DNA from: Bifidobacterium mongoliense DSM 21395
GTDB taxonomy: Bacteria; Actinomycetota; Actinomycetes; Actinomycetales; Bifidobacteriaceae
Assembly (NCBI RefSeq): GCF_000741285.1
Contig: NZ_JGZE01000013.1
Location: 1 to 64,000 of the forward strand
DNA: 64,000 nt
Direction of reading: 5' to 3'
Shown here: positions 31,849 to 38,547 of the stretch, one piece after another
Layout of the letters: each line of letters starts with the position of its first letter
How positions within the stretch are numbered: the first letter of the stretch is position 1
Position numbers and translations under genes: made by a program
The notes under the pieces: generated by a model
Told to the model about the DNA's origin: nothing
Database searches by the model: none
What the model saw: the letters and a program-made list of their open reading frames with translations, nothing else

Positions 31849-32153
31849 TGCTTCCCCCTGTCTTCTGCGACGGCCTTGAGCGCGATGCTCATGGCACCGA
31901 CACCATCACCCTCATATTTCATGATGGATGACTCATATGCGCCCTCTGCGATAGCAAGTTCATCGTCGGTGAGTGTGAGTGCCTTGTCTCTGACCTCAGT
32001 ATCATGAGCAGCAAGCCAACGGTCGAATGCGGCGATCTTCAACCTCTTCCATTCACCTATCGACATCGTTCGCGCGTCAAAACCTATGTCCTCCTCGTCG
32101 GGCATATAGTCATCAATTACCTGTTGATCTGTCGGTTCGTATTCCTGTGCCAT
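31845..32153 (-). CDS. Acidic hypothetical early protein
   Basis: 102 aa from ATG 32153, set by GAGGAGGAATC. It contains YMPDEEDIGFDARTMSIGEW and a helical AAFDRWLAAHDTEVRD. No family recognised. Confidence 0.6.
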   Translation of the reverse strand: MAQEYEPTDQQVIDDYMPDEEDIGFDARTMSIGEWKRLKIAAFDRWLAAHDTEVRDKALTLTDDELAIAEGAYESSIMKYEGDGVGAMSIALKAVAEDRGKQ

Positions 32154-32293
32154 GATTCCTCCTCTTCTAAATCGACTGCGATTGAGTAGCAACGTGCGTT
32201 TTTGAAACCGACCTTTTCCAGTGCTTCGGTCACGAATGCCATGGAAATATCCCCGGTGTCTTCGGTTGTGAAAGAAATATCCAGCTGTGTCAT
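32117..32293 (-). CDS. Small hypothetical protein (58 aa)
   Basis: ATG 32293 with CGGAGGAATC upstream to TAA 32117. It starts MTQLDISFTTEDTGDISMAF and ends VDLEEEESWHRN-NTNRQINR-like. It overlaps the preceding HNH gene (ATGA) and reads 37 nt into the next gene in another frame. The good ribosome binding site and coupling argue that it is real. Confidence 0.6.
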   Translation of the reverse strand: MTQLDISFTTEDTGDISMAFVTEALEKVGFKNARCYSIAVDLEEEESWHRNTNRQINR

Positions 32294-32655
32294 GATTCCT
32301 CCGTCGGTTGTTCATATGGTGTCCAATTACCGTCGTTATCCAGGAGCACCCATCCGTGTTGTGCGGTGAGGATGGGGACGGTCTCCGGTTGGTCGTCGTA
32401 ACCGCTCACCAACCAGCCGTTGGCCATGGCCTCCCGTGGGTGTTTGTGGATCCACCCATGGCATCCCGTACTGCCTGATCCGCACACGTCGATGACATTG
32501 CTCGTCTCATGCAATCCGGAGAAGGGATGTGAGCGCATGTGCCGGTGGTGGCGGCTGAACGTCAGCACCAAGTACAGGCTTTTGCCGCAGCACACGCAGC
32601 GGCATTCATCCCGGGCGTCCACCAGGTCACAGGTCCGCCGTGTGGGCTGGCTCAT
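32290..32655 (-). CDS. HNH-type endonuclease
   Basis: 121 aa. CRCVCCGKSLYLVLTFSRHH, then NVIDVCGSGSTGCHGWIHKH matches HNH nucleases with the late GC-x-x-x-x-H signature found in actinophages. The CxxC pair binds zinc. It is part of the early operon, apart from the packaging HNH at 26827. Might be a homing or DNA-processing enzyme. Confidence 0.8.
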   Translation of the reverse strand: MSQPTRRTCDLVDARDECRCVCCGKSLYLVLTFSRHHRHMRSHPFSGLHETSNVIDVCGSGSTGCHGWIHKHPREAMANGWLVSGYDDQPETVPILTAQHGWVLLDNDGNWTPYEQPTEES

Positions 32656-32864
32656 GCTTTCACCTCGATGCTGCTGAAGAGCAGGTCGTTCAGGTGCATG
32701 CTCCCGTCGGGAGTCTGATAGATGACGGCAGCGAGATCATCCCCATCCTTGAGCAGGTGAGGAGACATGATGCGTAACGTGCCCTCGAGTACGCCCCCAC
32801 TCCTGGTAGCAGCCCGGAACCGGTGACCATCAAGATCCTCGGGACGCTTATCCATCCAATTCAT
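32652..32864 (-). CDS. Hypothetical early protein (70 aa)
   Basis: Starts MNWMDKRPEDLDGHRFRAAT; beta-rich GGVLEGTLRIMSP and AAVIYQTPDGSMHLND. Probably an Sm-like small barrel by pattern, but no family is recognised. ATGA overlaps both neighbours. Confidence 0.6.
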   Translation of the reverse strand: MNWMDKRPEDLDGHRFRAATRSGGVLEGTLRIMSPHLLKDGDDLAAVIYQTPDGSMHLNDLLFSSIEVKA

Positions 32865-33775
32865 GCGACCGCCTCCGTCTCATCCATGGCCAACCCCAAT
32901 ACGGTGAGCGCCTCCTCGGGTGTCTTACCGGCGTTGAGTAGTTCAGCTGCCCGCTGAGCCAACAGGTCCGGGCCTGCGGTGGCCTCCTCTCTGTGCAGCA
33001 GATCAAGGACATGCCGGCACTTCCACGTGTGATGACACGTCTTCGCCGGCGCAGGGATGTCCGGCAGCGGGGCGAAGCCTGGCACCTGGCGCGAGTCACG
33101 CAGACTCCTCGCCCGCTTGTTAATCCACTGGCTGAACGCAGCGTCAAGATTCCGATAACCGTAATGGTCAACACCCTTCGCCTGGAGACTCAGCCTGAAC
33201 TCCGTGCCCAGGTCAGTGACGTCCACCAGCGGGTATCCACGCTCCGACAAGTCGCGGGCCGATGCGAAATGCTCCCGCTTCGGCTCCCAATTCACGACAT
33301 CATCCTGCGAGAGAGTGGAGTCTTTCTCTTCTCTCTCTTTATTTGTATTTGTATTTGTATTTGCCTGCGTTACATCAGCGTTACGTAACGCGTTATGTGA
33401 CACATCGCGTAACGCGTTACCATCGTTCCCACTTCCCCGGTGTCTACCGCGCCATTCCGCCTGTCTCCGAGCATTCGCGGCCCGTGAATCCTCAATATCC
33501 TGACGGCTGTTCTGCATCTTCAAATAGTCATGCACATACACGTCATCACCTCGTTTTTCCCACAAATTCAGCTCGATCATGCGCCGCTCCTGAGCCGATT
33601 TCACACATAAAATCTTCCGAATCGCGTATTGAGTGAGCATCCCATCGGTTAATTTGTCCGAGCAAAAGCTAATCGAGAACACCCAAAGAGCGAACTCACG
33701 TGGGTGCCGTTCGGCAATACGACGCATTTTCTCATTGCTCCACAACCCGTTATCCAACTGCGCATACCCGGTCAT
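32861..33775 (-). CDS. Phage replication initiator (DnaD/O-like)
   Basis: 304 aa from ATG 33775 (AGGGGTCGG upstream; overlaps the previous stop). The N-terminal winged-helix part (YAQLDNGLWSNEKMRRIAER, FSISFCSDKLTDGMLTQYAI) is typical of phage initiators. A low-complexity linker (NALRDVSHNALRNADVTQ, then TNTNTN) contains iteron-like DNA at 33367-33420. The C-terminal part (about 215-304) has FRLSLQAKGVDHYGYRNLDA. Such proteins bind an origin inside their own gene, as lambda O does, and recruit the host helicase. Confidence 0.75.
   Translation of the reverse strand: MTGYAQLDNGLWSNEKMRRIAERHPREFALWVFSISFCSDKLTDGMLTQYAIRKILCVKSAQERRMIELNLWEKRGDDVYVHDYLKMQNSRQDIEDSRAANARRQAEWRGRHRGSGNDGNALRDVSHNALRNADVTQANTNTNTNKEREEKDSTLSQDDVVNWEPKREHFASARDLSERGYPLVDVTDLGTEFRLSLQAKGVDHYGYRNLDAAFSQWINKRARSLRDSRQVPGFAPLPDIPAPAKTCHHTWKCRHVLDLLHREEATAGPDLLAQRAAELLNAGKTPEEALTVLGLAMDETEAVA
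33367..33420. repeat. GCGTTAC iteron-like cluster (candidate prophage origin)
   Basis: The 7-mer GCGTTAC occurs at 33367-33373, 33378-33384 and 33414-33420. Its reverse complement GTAACGC occurs at 33385-33391 and 33409-33415, and a one-mismatch copy GCGTTAT at 33390-33396. A 6-bp TTTGTA tandem repeat lies just to the left (about 33343-33363), which could be the easily melted part. Confidence 0.6.
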
Positions 33776-33993
33776 ACCGACCCCTTTAACCTGTCCGAAC
33801 GCCACCGCAGGTGATTGGGCGACATCCCCGTTGTCTTCGCCTGCCGGCACTGATTGATGTACTCCGTGTCAGCGAGCGCCAGGCTTATGATTTCTTGTTG
33901 TTCTTGGCTGACTGGTTGCCGGGTGACGTGGAATGCTTGTCTGTTGCTGTCGGGTTTGGTGGCCAGTATGCGTGGCCCTGAGGGTAGTTTCAT
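33772..33993 (-). CDS. Hypothetical early protein (73 aa)
   Basis: Starts MKLPSGPRILATKPDSNRQA, ends NHLRWRSDRLKGSV. Basic. ATG 33993 follows GAGGAGGAATC. No family recognised. Confidence 0.6.
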   Translation of the reverse strand: MKLPSGPRILATKPDSNRQAFHVTRQPVSQEQQEIISLALADTEYINQCRQAKTTGMSPNHLRWRSDRLKGSV

Positions 33994-34103
33994 GATTCCT
34001 CCTCTTGGTATTTGCCGTTGAGTGCTGCCTGTTCCTCATCGCTGATGGGGTTGGACGGGTGCGGGTGCAGGTCGATGACCGGTATGCTCACGATGTCGCT
34101 CAC
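33990..34103 (-). CDS. Very small protein (37 aa)
   Basis: GTG 34103 overlaps the upstream stop (GTGA) and TGA 33990 overlaps the next ATG. Reads SDIVSIPVIDLHPHPSNPIS and ends NGKYQEEES. Coupling on both sides supports translation. Confidence 0.55.
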   Translation of the reverse strand: MSDIVSIPVIDLHPHPSNPISDEEQAALNGKYQEEES

Positions 34104-34603
34104 TTCGCACCACCCACATACTTCACGAGCACGCTGTACGACCCGTTCTCCACGAGGAGACGCGCGTCGAACGTGTGGGCTGGTTTGAACGCTGCGAACT
34201 CGCCTTTGATCACACGCAACCGGACCTTGACTGCCTGCTGACGCGTCAACCCCTTGTCGATACGGGCCACGCGACCCGCGAACTCACGCAAGGCACGGGC
34301 CTCGCGATAGAACTTCCCGCCATGCTCGGCCAACGGTATTTCAGCGCCATTCGGCCACTGCTCGCCATACCAGGTCAACTCCTTCGCCGTCTCCAACGCG
34401 CGCTCGGGTTCCACCGACACGTCCGTCTTCGACTCGGCGAGCGCCCGTTCCACCGGTTTCGCGATGACCGGGGTGTTCTCTTTGACCATGCGTTTCTTCC
34501 ACCTGGTCACCGCACGTTTCTCACCGGGACTCAACTCGAATTCCGGTAGTGTGGCCAGGTCGGCGAGTTCGCTGTCCGTGTACTTCGATTGTGATGTACC
34601 CAT
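34100..34603 (-). CDS. Hypothetical early protein (167 aa)
   Basis: Charged and helical. The N-terminus (SKYTDSELADLATLPEFELS) and KRAVTRWKKRMVKEN are followed by ARALREFAGRVARIDKGLTR. Possibly nucleic-acid-binding from its basic patches, but no family is recognised. It lies directly before SSB in reading order downstream. Confidence 0.6.
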   Translation of the reverse strand: MGTSQSKYTDSELADLATLPEFELSPGEKRAVTRWKKRMVKENTPVIAKPVERALAESKTDVSVEPERALETAKELTWYGEQWPNGAEIPLAEHGGKFYREARALREFAGRVARIDKGLTRQQAVKVRLRVIKGEFAAFKPAHTFDARLLVENGSYSVLVKYVGGAK

Positions 34604-34617
34604 ATTCGTATTCCCTC

Positions 34618-35103
34618 CTAGAATTCGGCCGGCTGGTTGAACGGGTCCGATGGGTCATCCTCGGGTATCCCGAAGCCCTGGCCATTGCCGTTATGTGACG
34701 ACGTCTGCGGCGCGGTGCTCATAGCACCGTGGTTATTTGACTGGATGCGCGTGACCTGCGACGTCGCACGTTTCAGCGAGGCGCCGATGTCATCGACCGT
34801 CATCTCGATCACCGTCCGGGTCGACCCGTCCTGCACCTGATACGACCGCTGGGAGATACGACCAGTCGCGACCACCGCCATGCCCTTCGACAGGGATGAT
34901 GCGATATGATCCGCCAGGTCACGCCACGCACTGCAACGCATGAACGTCGCCGACCCGTCCTCCCACTGCGAGGTGCTGCGGTTGAAACTCCGCGTCGTGT
35001 GGGCGATCGTGAAATTCACCACCGACATGCCCTTCGACGTCGTGCGCAGCTCCGGGTCCGCCGTCAGGTTCCCCGTCATCGTCATCGTCAACTCATCGCT
35101 CAT
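34618..35103 (-). CDS. ssb: Phage single-stranded DNA-binding protein
   Basis: 161 aa. OB-fold with [60 protein letters not shown]. The C-terminus is DDPSDPFNQPAEF, a slightly changed acidic tip that usually contacts partner proteins. It covers single strands in phage replication. The host copy at 60918 is a clear relative ([19 protein letters not shown]). Confidence 0.93.
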   Translation of the reverse strand: MSDELTMTMTGNLTADPELRTTSKGMSVVNFTIAHTTRSFNRSTSQWEDGSATFMRCSAWRDLADHIASSLSKGMAVVATGRISQRSYQVQDGSTRTVIEMTVDDIGASLKRATSQVTRIQSNNHGAMSTAPQTSSHNGNGQGFGIPEDDPSDPFNQPAEF

Positions 35104-35459
35104 CTGCTGTCTCCCTCATGTGTCTTTAACCATCTCGTATAGCTGCCGCGGCTCATCACCATGCGCCGGTACCTGCAGACCTCCAGCTGCTTGGCCGCCA
35201 GCTCCTGCGACAGGCTCCGGCACGTGCGCGCGAGCCGGTTCACCGTGCCCTGGACCTCATCGAGGTAGTCATCGACTTCACCCATGTCGTAACCCTCACG
35301 CAGACGATGCGTCGTGAAGGTCTTGTCGCGTATATCGTTGGGAGTGAGCAGGCTCACGGGTTTGACGATCGCCTTCGGGCTTCGCGCCACGGCTCGCCAT
35401 ATCTCCGTGTCGATGCCGGCGGGACGCGGTTTCCTGCGGAACGGGTTTCGTATTCTCAT
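35100..35459 (-). CDS. Phage DivIVA-domain protein
   Basis: 119 aa from ATG 35459. After a basic MRIRNPFRRKPRPAGIDTEI lead, the DivIVA N-terminal motif is plain: LTPNDIRDKTFTTHRLREGY, then DMGEVDDYLDEVQGTVNRLA followed by a coiled coil. Host DivIVA/Wag31 marks curved membranes and poles and directs growth in actinobacteria. A phage version could mimic or disturb it. It is co-translated with a small membrane protein and SSB. Confidence 0.82.
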   Translation of the reverse strand: MRIRNPFRRKPRPAGIDTEIWRAVARSPKAIVKPVSLLTPNDIRDKTFTTHRLREGYDMGEVDDYLDEVQGTVNRLARTCRSLSQELAAKQLEVCRYRRMVMSRGSYTRWLKTHEGDSR

Positions 35460-35638
35460 TTGGTGTGCTCCCTGTCCGAGAGAATGCCGGACACGGCGAT
35501 TCCGGCCATCAGACCGATGAACGGGCCCATCGCGAAGATGCCGTTGGCGAGGGCGAACACCCACCAGAACAGGCTGATGATGATAAGGACGGCCAGCACG
35601 GCCATGACGATGACGTGGATCCATTCGATGAGACTCAT
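35456..35638 (-). CDS. Small two-helix membrane protein
   Basis: 60 aa from ATG 35638. Two hydrophobic helices (IHVIVMAVLAVLIIISLFWW and GIFAMGPFIGLMAGIAVSG) with a charged tail (SDREHTK). Coupled to the DivIVA-like gene by overlap, so the two may act together at the membrane. Confidence 0.6.
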   Translation of the reverse strand: MSLIEWIHVIVMAVLAVLIIISLFWWVFALANGIFAMGPFIGLMAGIAVSGILSDREHTK

Positions 35639-35832
35639 CGCGGTTCCCCCGTCCCCTGCCGAGCGCTGGCCCGGATGTACCGGTTGACGTCGCGCTGGTC
35701 GTAGCGCACACTGTGACCGAATTTGTGATATTGCAGGTTCAGCCCGAGATAACGCCACTGCGCCAGCGTCCCGACGCTGATACCCAGCCGTTCGGCCACC
35801 TGCTTCGGCGTGAGGAACGTATCCGTGGTCAT
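35635..35832 (-). CDS. Excisionase-like helix-turn-helix protein
   Basis: 65 aa. FLTPKQVAERLGISVGTLAQ, then WRYLGLNLQYHKFGHSVRYD is the MerR/excisionase-type winged helix. Such proteins bend attachment DNA to favour excision, or regulate early genes. It begins with ATGA overlap to the antirepressor gene, so it is made at induction. Confidence 0.8.
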   Translation of the reverse strand: MTTDTFLTPKQVAERLGISVGTLAQWRYLGLNLQYHKFGHSVRYDQRDVNRYIRASARQGTGEPR

Positions 35833-36623
35833 TTCGCCAACTCCAGTCGTTTGATGGCGTTCGCGCCGAGGAACTTGTTAGTCAGGTAGATCTGACCCTT
35901 CGGGGTCACCAGTGGTGTCTTGCTTACCGTCGTGTAGCCACTCGAATGGGTTATCGTGGTCTCCTTGACGAAGAAGAGTTTGAGCTCCATCGAGCGCTGG
36001 GTGGGCATGTTGTAGTCGCGGCCGTTGCGGCTGATGAGATACCCATTCTGGCGAAGCCATTGGAAGAAACGGTTCGCTCCCATGTTCTCCACGCCATTCT
36101 GCCGGAGGATTTTCGCCATCTCGCCGATCAGGATGTTGCTGTTGGAAGCGGCCACCGAATCGGCGAACAGAACCTTGGGAGCTTGTGCAACGAGTTGCGC
36201 CTTTTGCTCTTCGACCTTGCTGTTCAGCCACCTCATGGAAGCGAGCGCCATCTGCTCCGGCGTCATGCTCTCCTGGCCGGCCATGTAACCACCGTGCCGG
36301 CGAATCGAGGGAAGCACCTCGTGGGTGACCCAACGTTGGAATTCCTTTGCCTCCGGCTTGTCACTGCGAAGGATGATCTTGTACAGACCGGCTTCGTTGA
36401 CGATGTTGGCTTCGGTGTTCAACCCACGCCCTAACTCTGAGTTAGGGCCTAAATCGAACTTGGCGATTTCGTCATCGTCCAGACGTGCGGCGACCTTCGA
36501 TGGGTTGCTTAGATCAAGTGCGTCGCAGACGTCCTTGAGCACCCACCATGTCAGGCCCGTTTCATAGGTGATGGTCCGTACCGGTGTACCCTTGAAATCG
36601 AAGGGTTTGATTAGACTGTTCAT
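35829..36623 (-). CDS. Phage antirepressor (Bro-N plus KilAC)
   Basis: 264 aa from ATG 36623. Bro-N domain: FKGTPVRTITYETGLTWWVL, LKDVCDALDLSNPSKVAARL, NIVNEAGLYKIILRSDKPEA, FQRWVTHEVLPSIRRHGGYM. KilAC/ANT part: GEMAKILRQNGVENMGANRF and NGYLISRNGRDYNMPTQRSM. First gene of the early operon. Antirepressors inactivate the CI-type repressor to start lytic growth. A 21-bp palindrome inside the gene (36428-36448) may be a control site. Confidence 0.9.
   Translation of the reverse strand: MNSLIKPFDFKGTPVRTITYETGLTWWVLKDVCDALDLSNPSKVAARLDDDEIAKFDLGPNSELGRGLNTEANIVNEAGLYKIILRSDKPEAKEFQRWVTHEVLPSIRRHGGYMAGQESMTPEQMALASMRWLNSKVEEQKAQLVAQAPKVLFADSVAASNSNILIGEMAKILRQNGVENMGANRFFQWLRQNGYLISRNGRDYNMPTQRSMELKLFFVKETTITHSSGYTTVSKTPLVTPKGQIYLTNKFLGANAIKRLELAK
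36428..36448. promoter_or_regulatory. Perfect palindrome inside the antirepressor gene
   Basis: 10-bp arms GCCCTAACTC and GAGTTAGGGC around a single T. It codes GPNSELG. It may be an operator or an RNA hairpin that slows the early transcript. Confidence 0.5.
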
Positions 36624-36640
36624 TACTGACCTTTCATCTG

Positions 36641-36660
36641 AGCCCCGGTGCAACGGGGCT
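36641..36660 (+). terminator. Hairpin between divergent antirepressor and membrane-protein genes
   Basis: AGCCCCG/CGGGGCT stem with loop GTGCAA, followed on the plus strand by TTATATTT. It looks like an intrinsic terminator but lies in the leader of both genes, so it may be an attenuator. Confidence 0.5.
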
Positions 36661-36684
36661 TTATATTTATGGGAAAATCTGAGT

Positions 36685-37332
36685 ATGGATACTGGAATTC
36701 AAATCGGCGATGTGGCTACATGGATTGCTGCTTGCGTCGCGTTCGTATCAGCCGTCTATTCTGTTTGGTGGCCCATGCGAAACAAGCCAGAGGCAAGTTG
36801 GTACATCATGAAAACCGACGGACCTTCAAGCCCTGCCAGACTCGCGGGGTTATTCGGGTGGCACACACACGATGGGAAAACCGATCCCGATGAAGTGCTT
36901 ATACTCCACAACGATGGCGATGGCCCGGCTTTCAACGTCGATTTAGATGCGATTGGTGCTGACGTGAGGATCATCCAGCAAACCGAAAATTCACAGGGCC
37001 AGAGCATCATTATGGAATCTCCAAATATTCATCTGGTGCAACCAGGGGATACTTTCCGTGCTGTTCTTTGGTATGAGGAGTCAGATAGAACCGCCCTCTG
37101 TATACACTGGACGCTTCAGCCAACGAGACTCGGCAAACGCGTATACCATCAGATGCCTCTCAAAGGGGAGTTTGAGGATCAACCGAGACGCCCGATTCCA
37201 GAACCGCGGGACCACGCCCCAAATCTGACTTGGTACAGGATTTCTCACTCAAAGATGGCTTCGTGGATACGTAAGCGGTTCCCACCTCTACGGAGCGATA
37301 ACCCCAAATCGCAAAAACAAGATCCTCAATGA
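36685..37332 (+). CDS. Membrane-anchored accessory protein
   Basis: 215 aa from ATG 36685. One N-terminal membrane helix (VATWIAACVAFVSAVYSVWW) is followed by a soluble beta-rich domain (VLILHNDGDGPAFNVDLDAI, PGDTFRAVLWYEESDRTALC). Its strand and position in the lysogeny arm suggest expression from the prophage, as in superinfection-exclusion proteins. Function not recognised. Confidence 0.6.
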   Translation: MDTGIQIGDVATWIAACVAFVSAVYSVWWPMRNKPEASWYIMKTDGPSSPARLAGLFGWHTHDGKTDPDEVLILHNDGDGPAFNVDLDAIGADVRIIQQTENSQGQSIIMESPNIHLVQPGDTFRAVLWYEESDRTALCIHWTLQPTRLGKRVYHQMPLKGEFEDQPRRPIPEPRDHAPNLTWYRISHSKMASWIRKRFPPLRSDNPKSQKQDPQ

Positions 37333-37386
37333 GCGGACGTGCCGCAATTCCGGCAGAAAACGCAGCAGAAATAGCAAGAAACCAAA

Positions 37387-37671
37387 TCATGCCGCACGCA
37401 CCTGAGTGGGAGCGAAGGCCCGATGGATCTGTTGACCAAATGTTGCTGACTGGAAGAGCGACTCCAGTGAAATGCCAAGACTCTTTGCGATGATGGAAAG
37501 GTCATTGGTATCGAAGGGCTTTTCATAACGGAACCGCTCATAGATGTAATTACGATCGCGGCCGATATCCTGCGCAAGCCGCTTACCACTCACGCCGACT
37601 CTCGCTGCCTCAGCCTTGACCGCATCGGCGATTGCGATGCTCTGCTCATCAAGCTTTGTTTGTTTGATCAT
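37387..37671 (-). CDS. Cro/CI-type HTH regulator (early side)
   Basis: 94 aa. VGVSGKRLAQDIGRDRNYIY, then RFRYEKPFDTNDLSIIAKSL is a XRE-type HTH. It is a paralog of the protein at 37761 (shared EKPF-x-TND-x-S-x-IA). It is transcribed towards the lytic side, so a Cro-like role is likely. Confidence 0.8.
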   Translation of the reverse strand: MIKQTKLDEQSIAIADAVKAEAARVGVSGKRLAQDIGRDRNYIYERFRYEKPFDTNDLSIIAKSLGISLESLFQSATFGQQIHRAFAPTQVRAA

Positions 37672-37681
37672 GGTTCAAACT

Positions 37682-37741
37682 GTACGTAATTACGGAGCAT
37701 ATGTCAACTCAAATACGTACTACGGCGTGTCGTAGTACGTA
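37682..37741. promoter_or_regulatory. Operator region of the lysis/lysogeny switch
   Basis: A perfect inverted repeat TACGTACTACG / CGTAGTACGTA with 6-bp centre lies at 37714-37741, and a related GTACGTAATTAC at 37682-37693. Both share TACGTA. They fill the 71-bp gap between the two divergent HTH genes. Confidence 0.75.
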
Positions 37742-37760
37742 AATGGCGTACATTGTAGGC

Positions 37761-38081
37761 ATGGGCAGAAAAGGAATGAACACATCAGATGAGTTTTCAA
37801 ACGAAGTGGCACGGGAAATCCAGAGTGCTATAGAGGCTGCGGGAATATCGAACGCTGAAGTGATGCGTCGTACACACATATCGCAAGATTATTTCTACTC
37901 GCGTATGCGAGGGGAAAAGCCATTTAACACAAACGACGTAAGCAGAATTGCCGAAGCAATAGGTGCCAACGCCTTCGCAATACTCATTAAAGCAGCTGAA
38001 CAAAGTGACTTAGGTCTTGCTGCCTCGTATAACGAGGATCGTGATATTGAGGCGGAGTATGACGCCGACCAGGGCGCATGA
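37761..38081 (+). CDS. CI-type HTH repressor
   Basis: 106 aa from ATG 37761 (GTAGGC upstream); ATG 37743 would leave almost no leader and ATG 37776 is also possible. HTH: AGISNAEVMRRTHISQDYFY, then MRGEKPFNTNDVSRIAEAI. It is followed with overlap by an ImmA/IrrE peptidase, the usual partner that cleaves such repressors. Likely maintains lysogeny by binding the palindromes at 37682-37741. Confidence 0.78.
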   Translation: MGRKGMNTSDEFSNEVAREIQSAIEAAGISNAEVMRRTHISQDYFYSRMRGEKPFNTNDVSRIAEAIGANAFAILIKAAEQSDLGLAASYNEDRDIEAEYDADQGA

Positions 38082-38496
38082 CCTACCCGTGCTGCGTGGC
38101 CTTTCCTACGGGGCCATGCGGCACGTGGTGGATAATCTTGACATCGAGGTGCGCAGCGCGATACTCCCACACGGCTACTACGGTCTCTATGACGATGTTC
38201 GAAAATTGATACTCATTCACCGGAATATGACATACACAATGAAACGGTGTACGTTGGCCCATGAGCTTATCCACTGGGTATATGGGGACAACACTTGCCG
38301 AGGCACTATGGGTGCAAGAATGGAGCATAGGACCAGACGCGAGACGGCGACACTGTTGCTGGACCCAGTAGAGTATGCGAGCGCCGAGAATATATATGAG
38401 GGCGATGCGGCCCTCATTGCGCTGGAACTGGATGTGACCGAGCAGGTGGTGAAAGACTACCAAGCCCTCGTGCTCGACAGGCGGCAGTATGTCTGA
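38059..38496 (+). CDS. ImmA/IrrE family metallopeptidase
   Basis: 145 aa from ATG 38059 (GGCGGAG upstream), overlapping the repressor end by 23 nt. The zinc motif TLAHELIHWVYGD (HExxH) and a later ETATLLLDP Glu region fit the family. In ICEBs1 and several prophages ImmA cleaves the immunity repressor after a signal. Co-translation with the repressor supports the same job. Confidence 0.88.
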   Translation: MTPTRAHDLPVLRGLSYGAMRHVVDNLDIEVRSAILPHGYYGLYDDVRKLILIHRNMTYTMKRCTLAHELIHWVYGDNTCRGTMGARMEHRTRRETATLLLDPVEYASAENIYEGDAALIALELDVTEQVVKDYQALVLDRRQYV

Positions 38497-38547
38497 GATT
38501 ATTCGGTGATATTCTTTCAGCATCGTTGTTAGGGGGAAAGAGAAGAA

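Noticed and set aside
33343-33363. TTTGTA hexamer run considered as a phase-variable tract
   Set aside because: It is in frame (TNTNTN) and a change by whole units would not switch the gene off; it is better explained as part of the origin-like region.
37160-37390. 76-codon minus-strand frame with a hydrophobic start, beginning at the stop of the Cro-like gene
   Set aside because: It runs antisense into the end of the membrane-protein gene 36685-37332 and has no ribosome binding site; the overlap of ATG and TGA may be chance.
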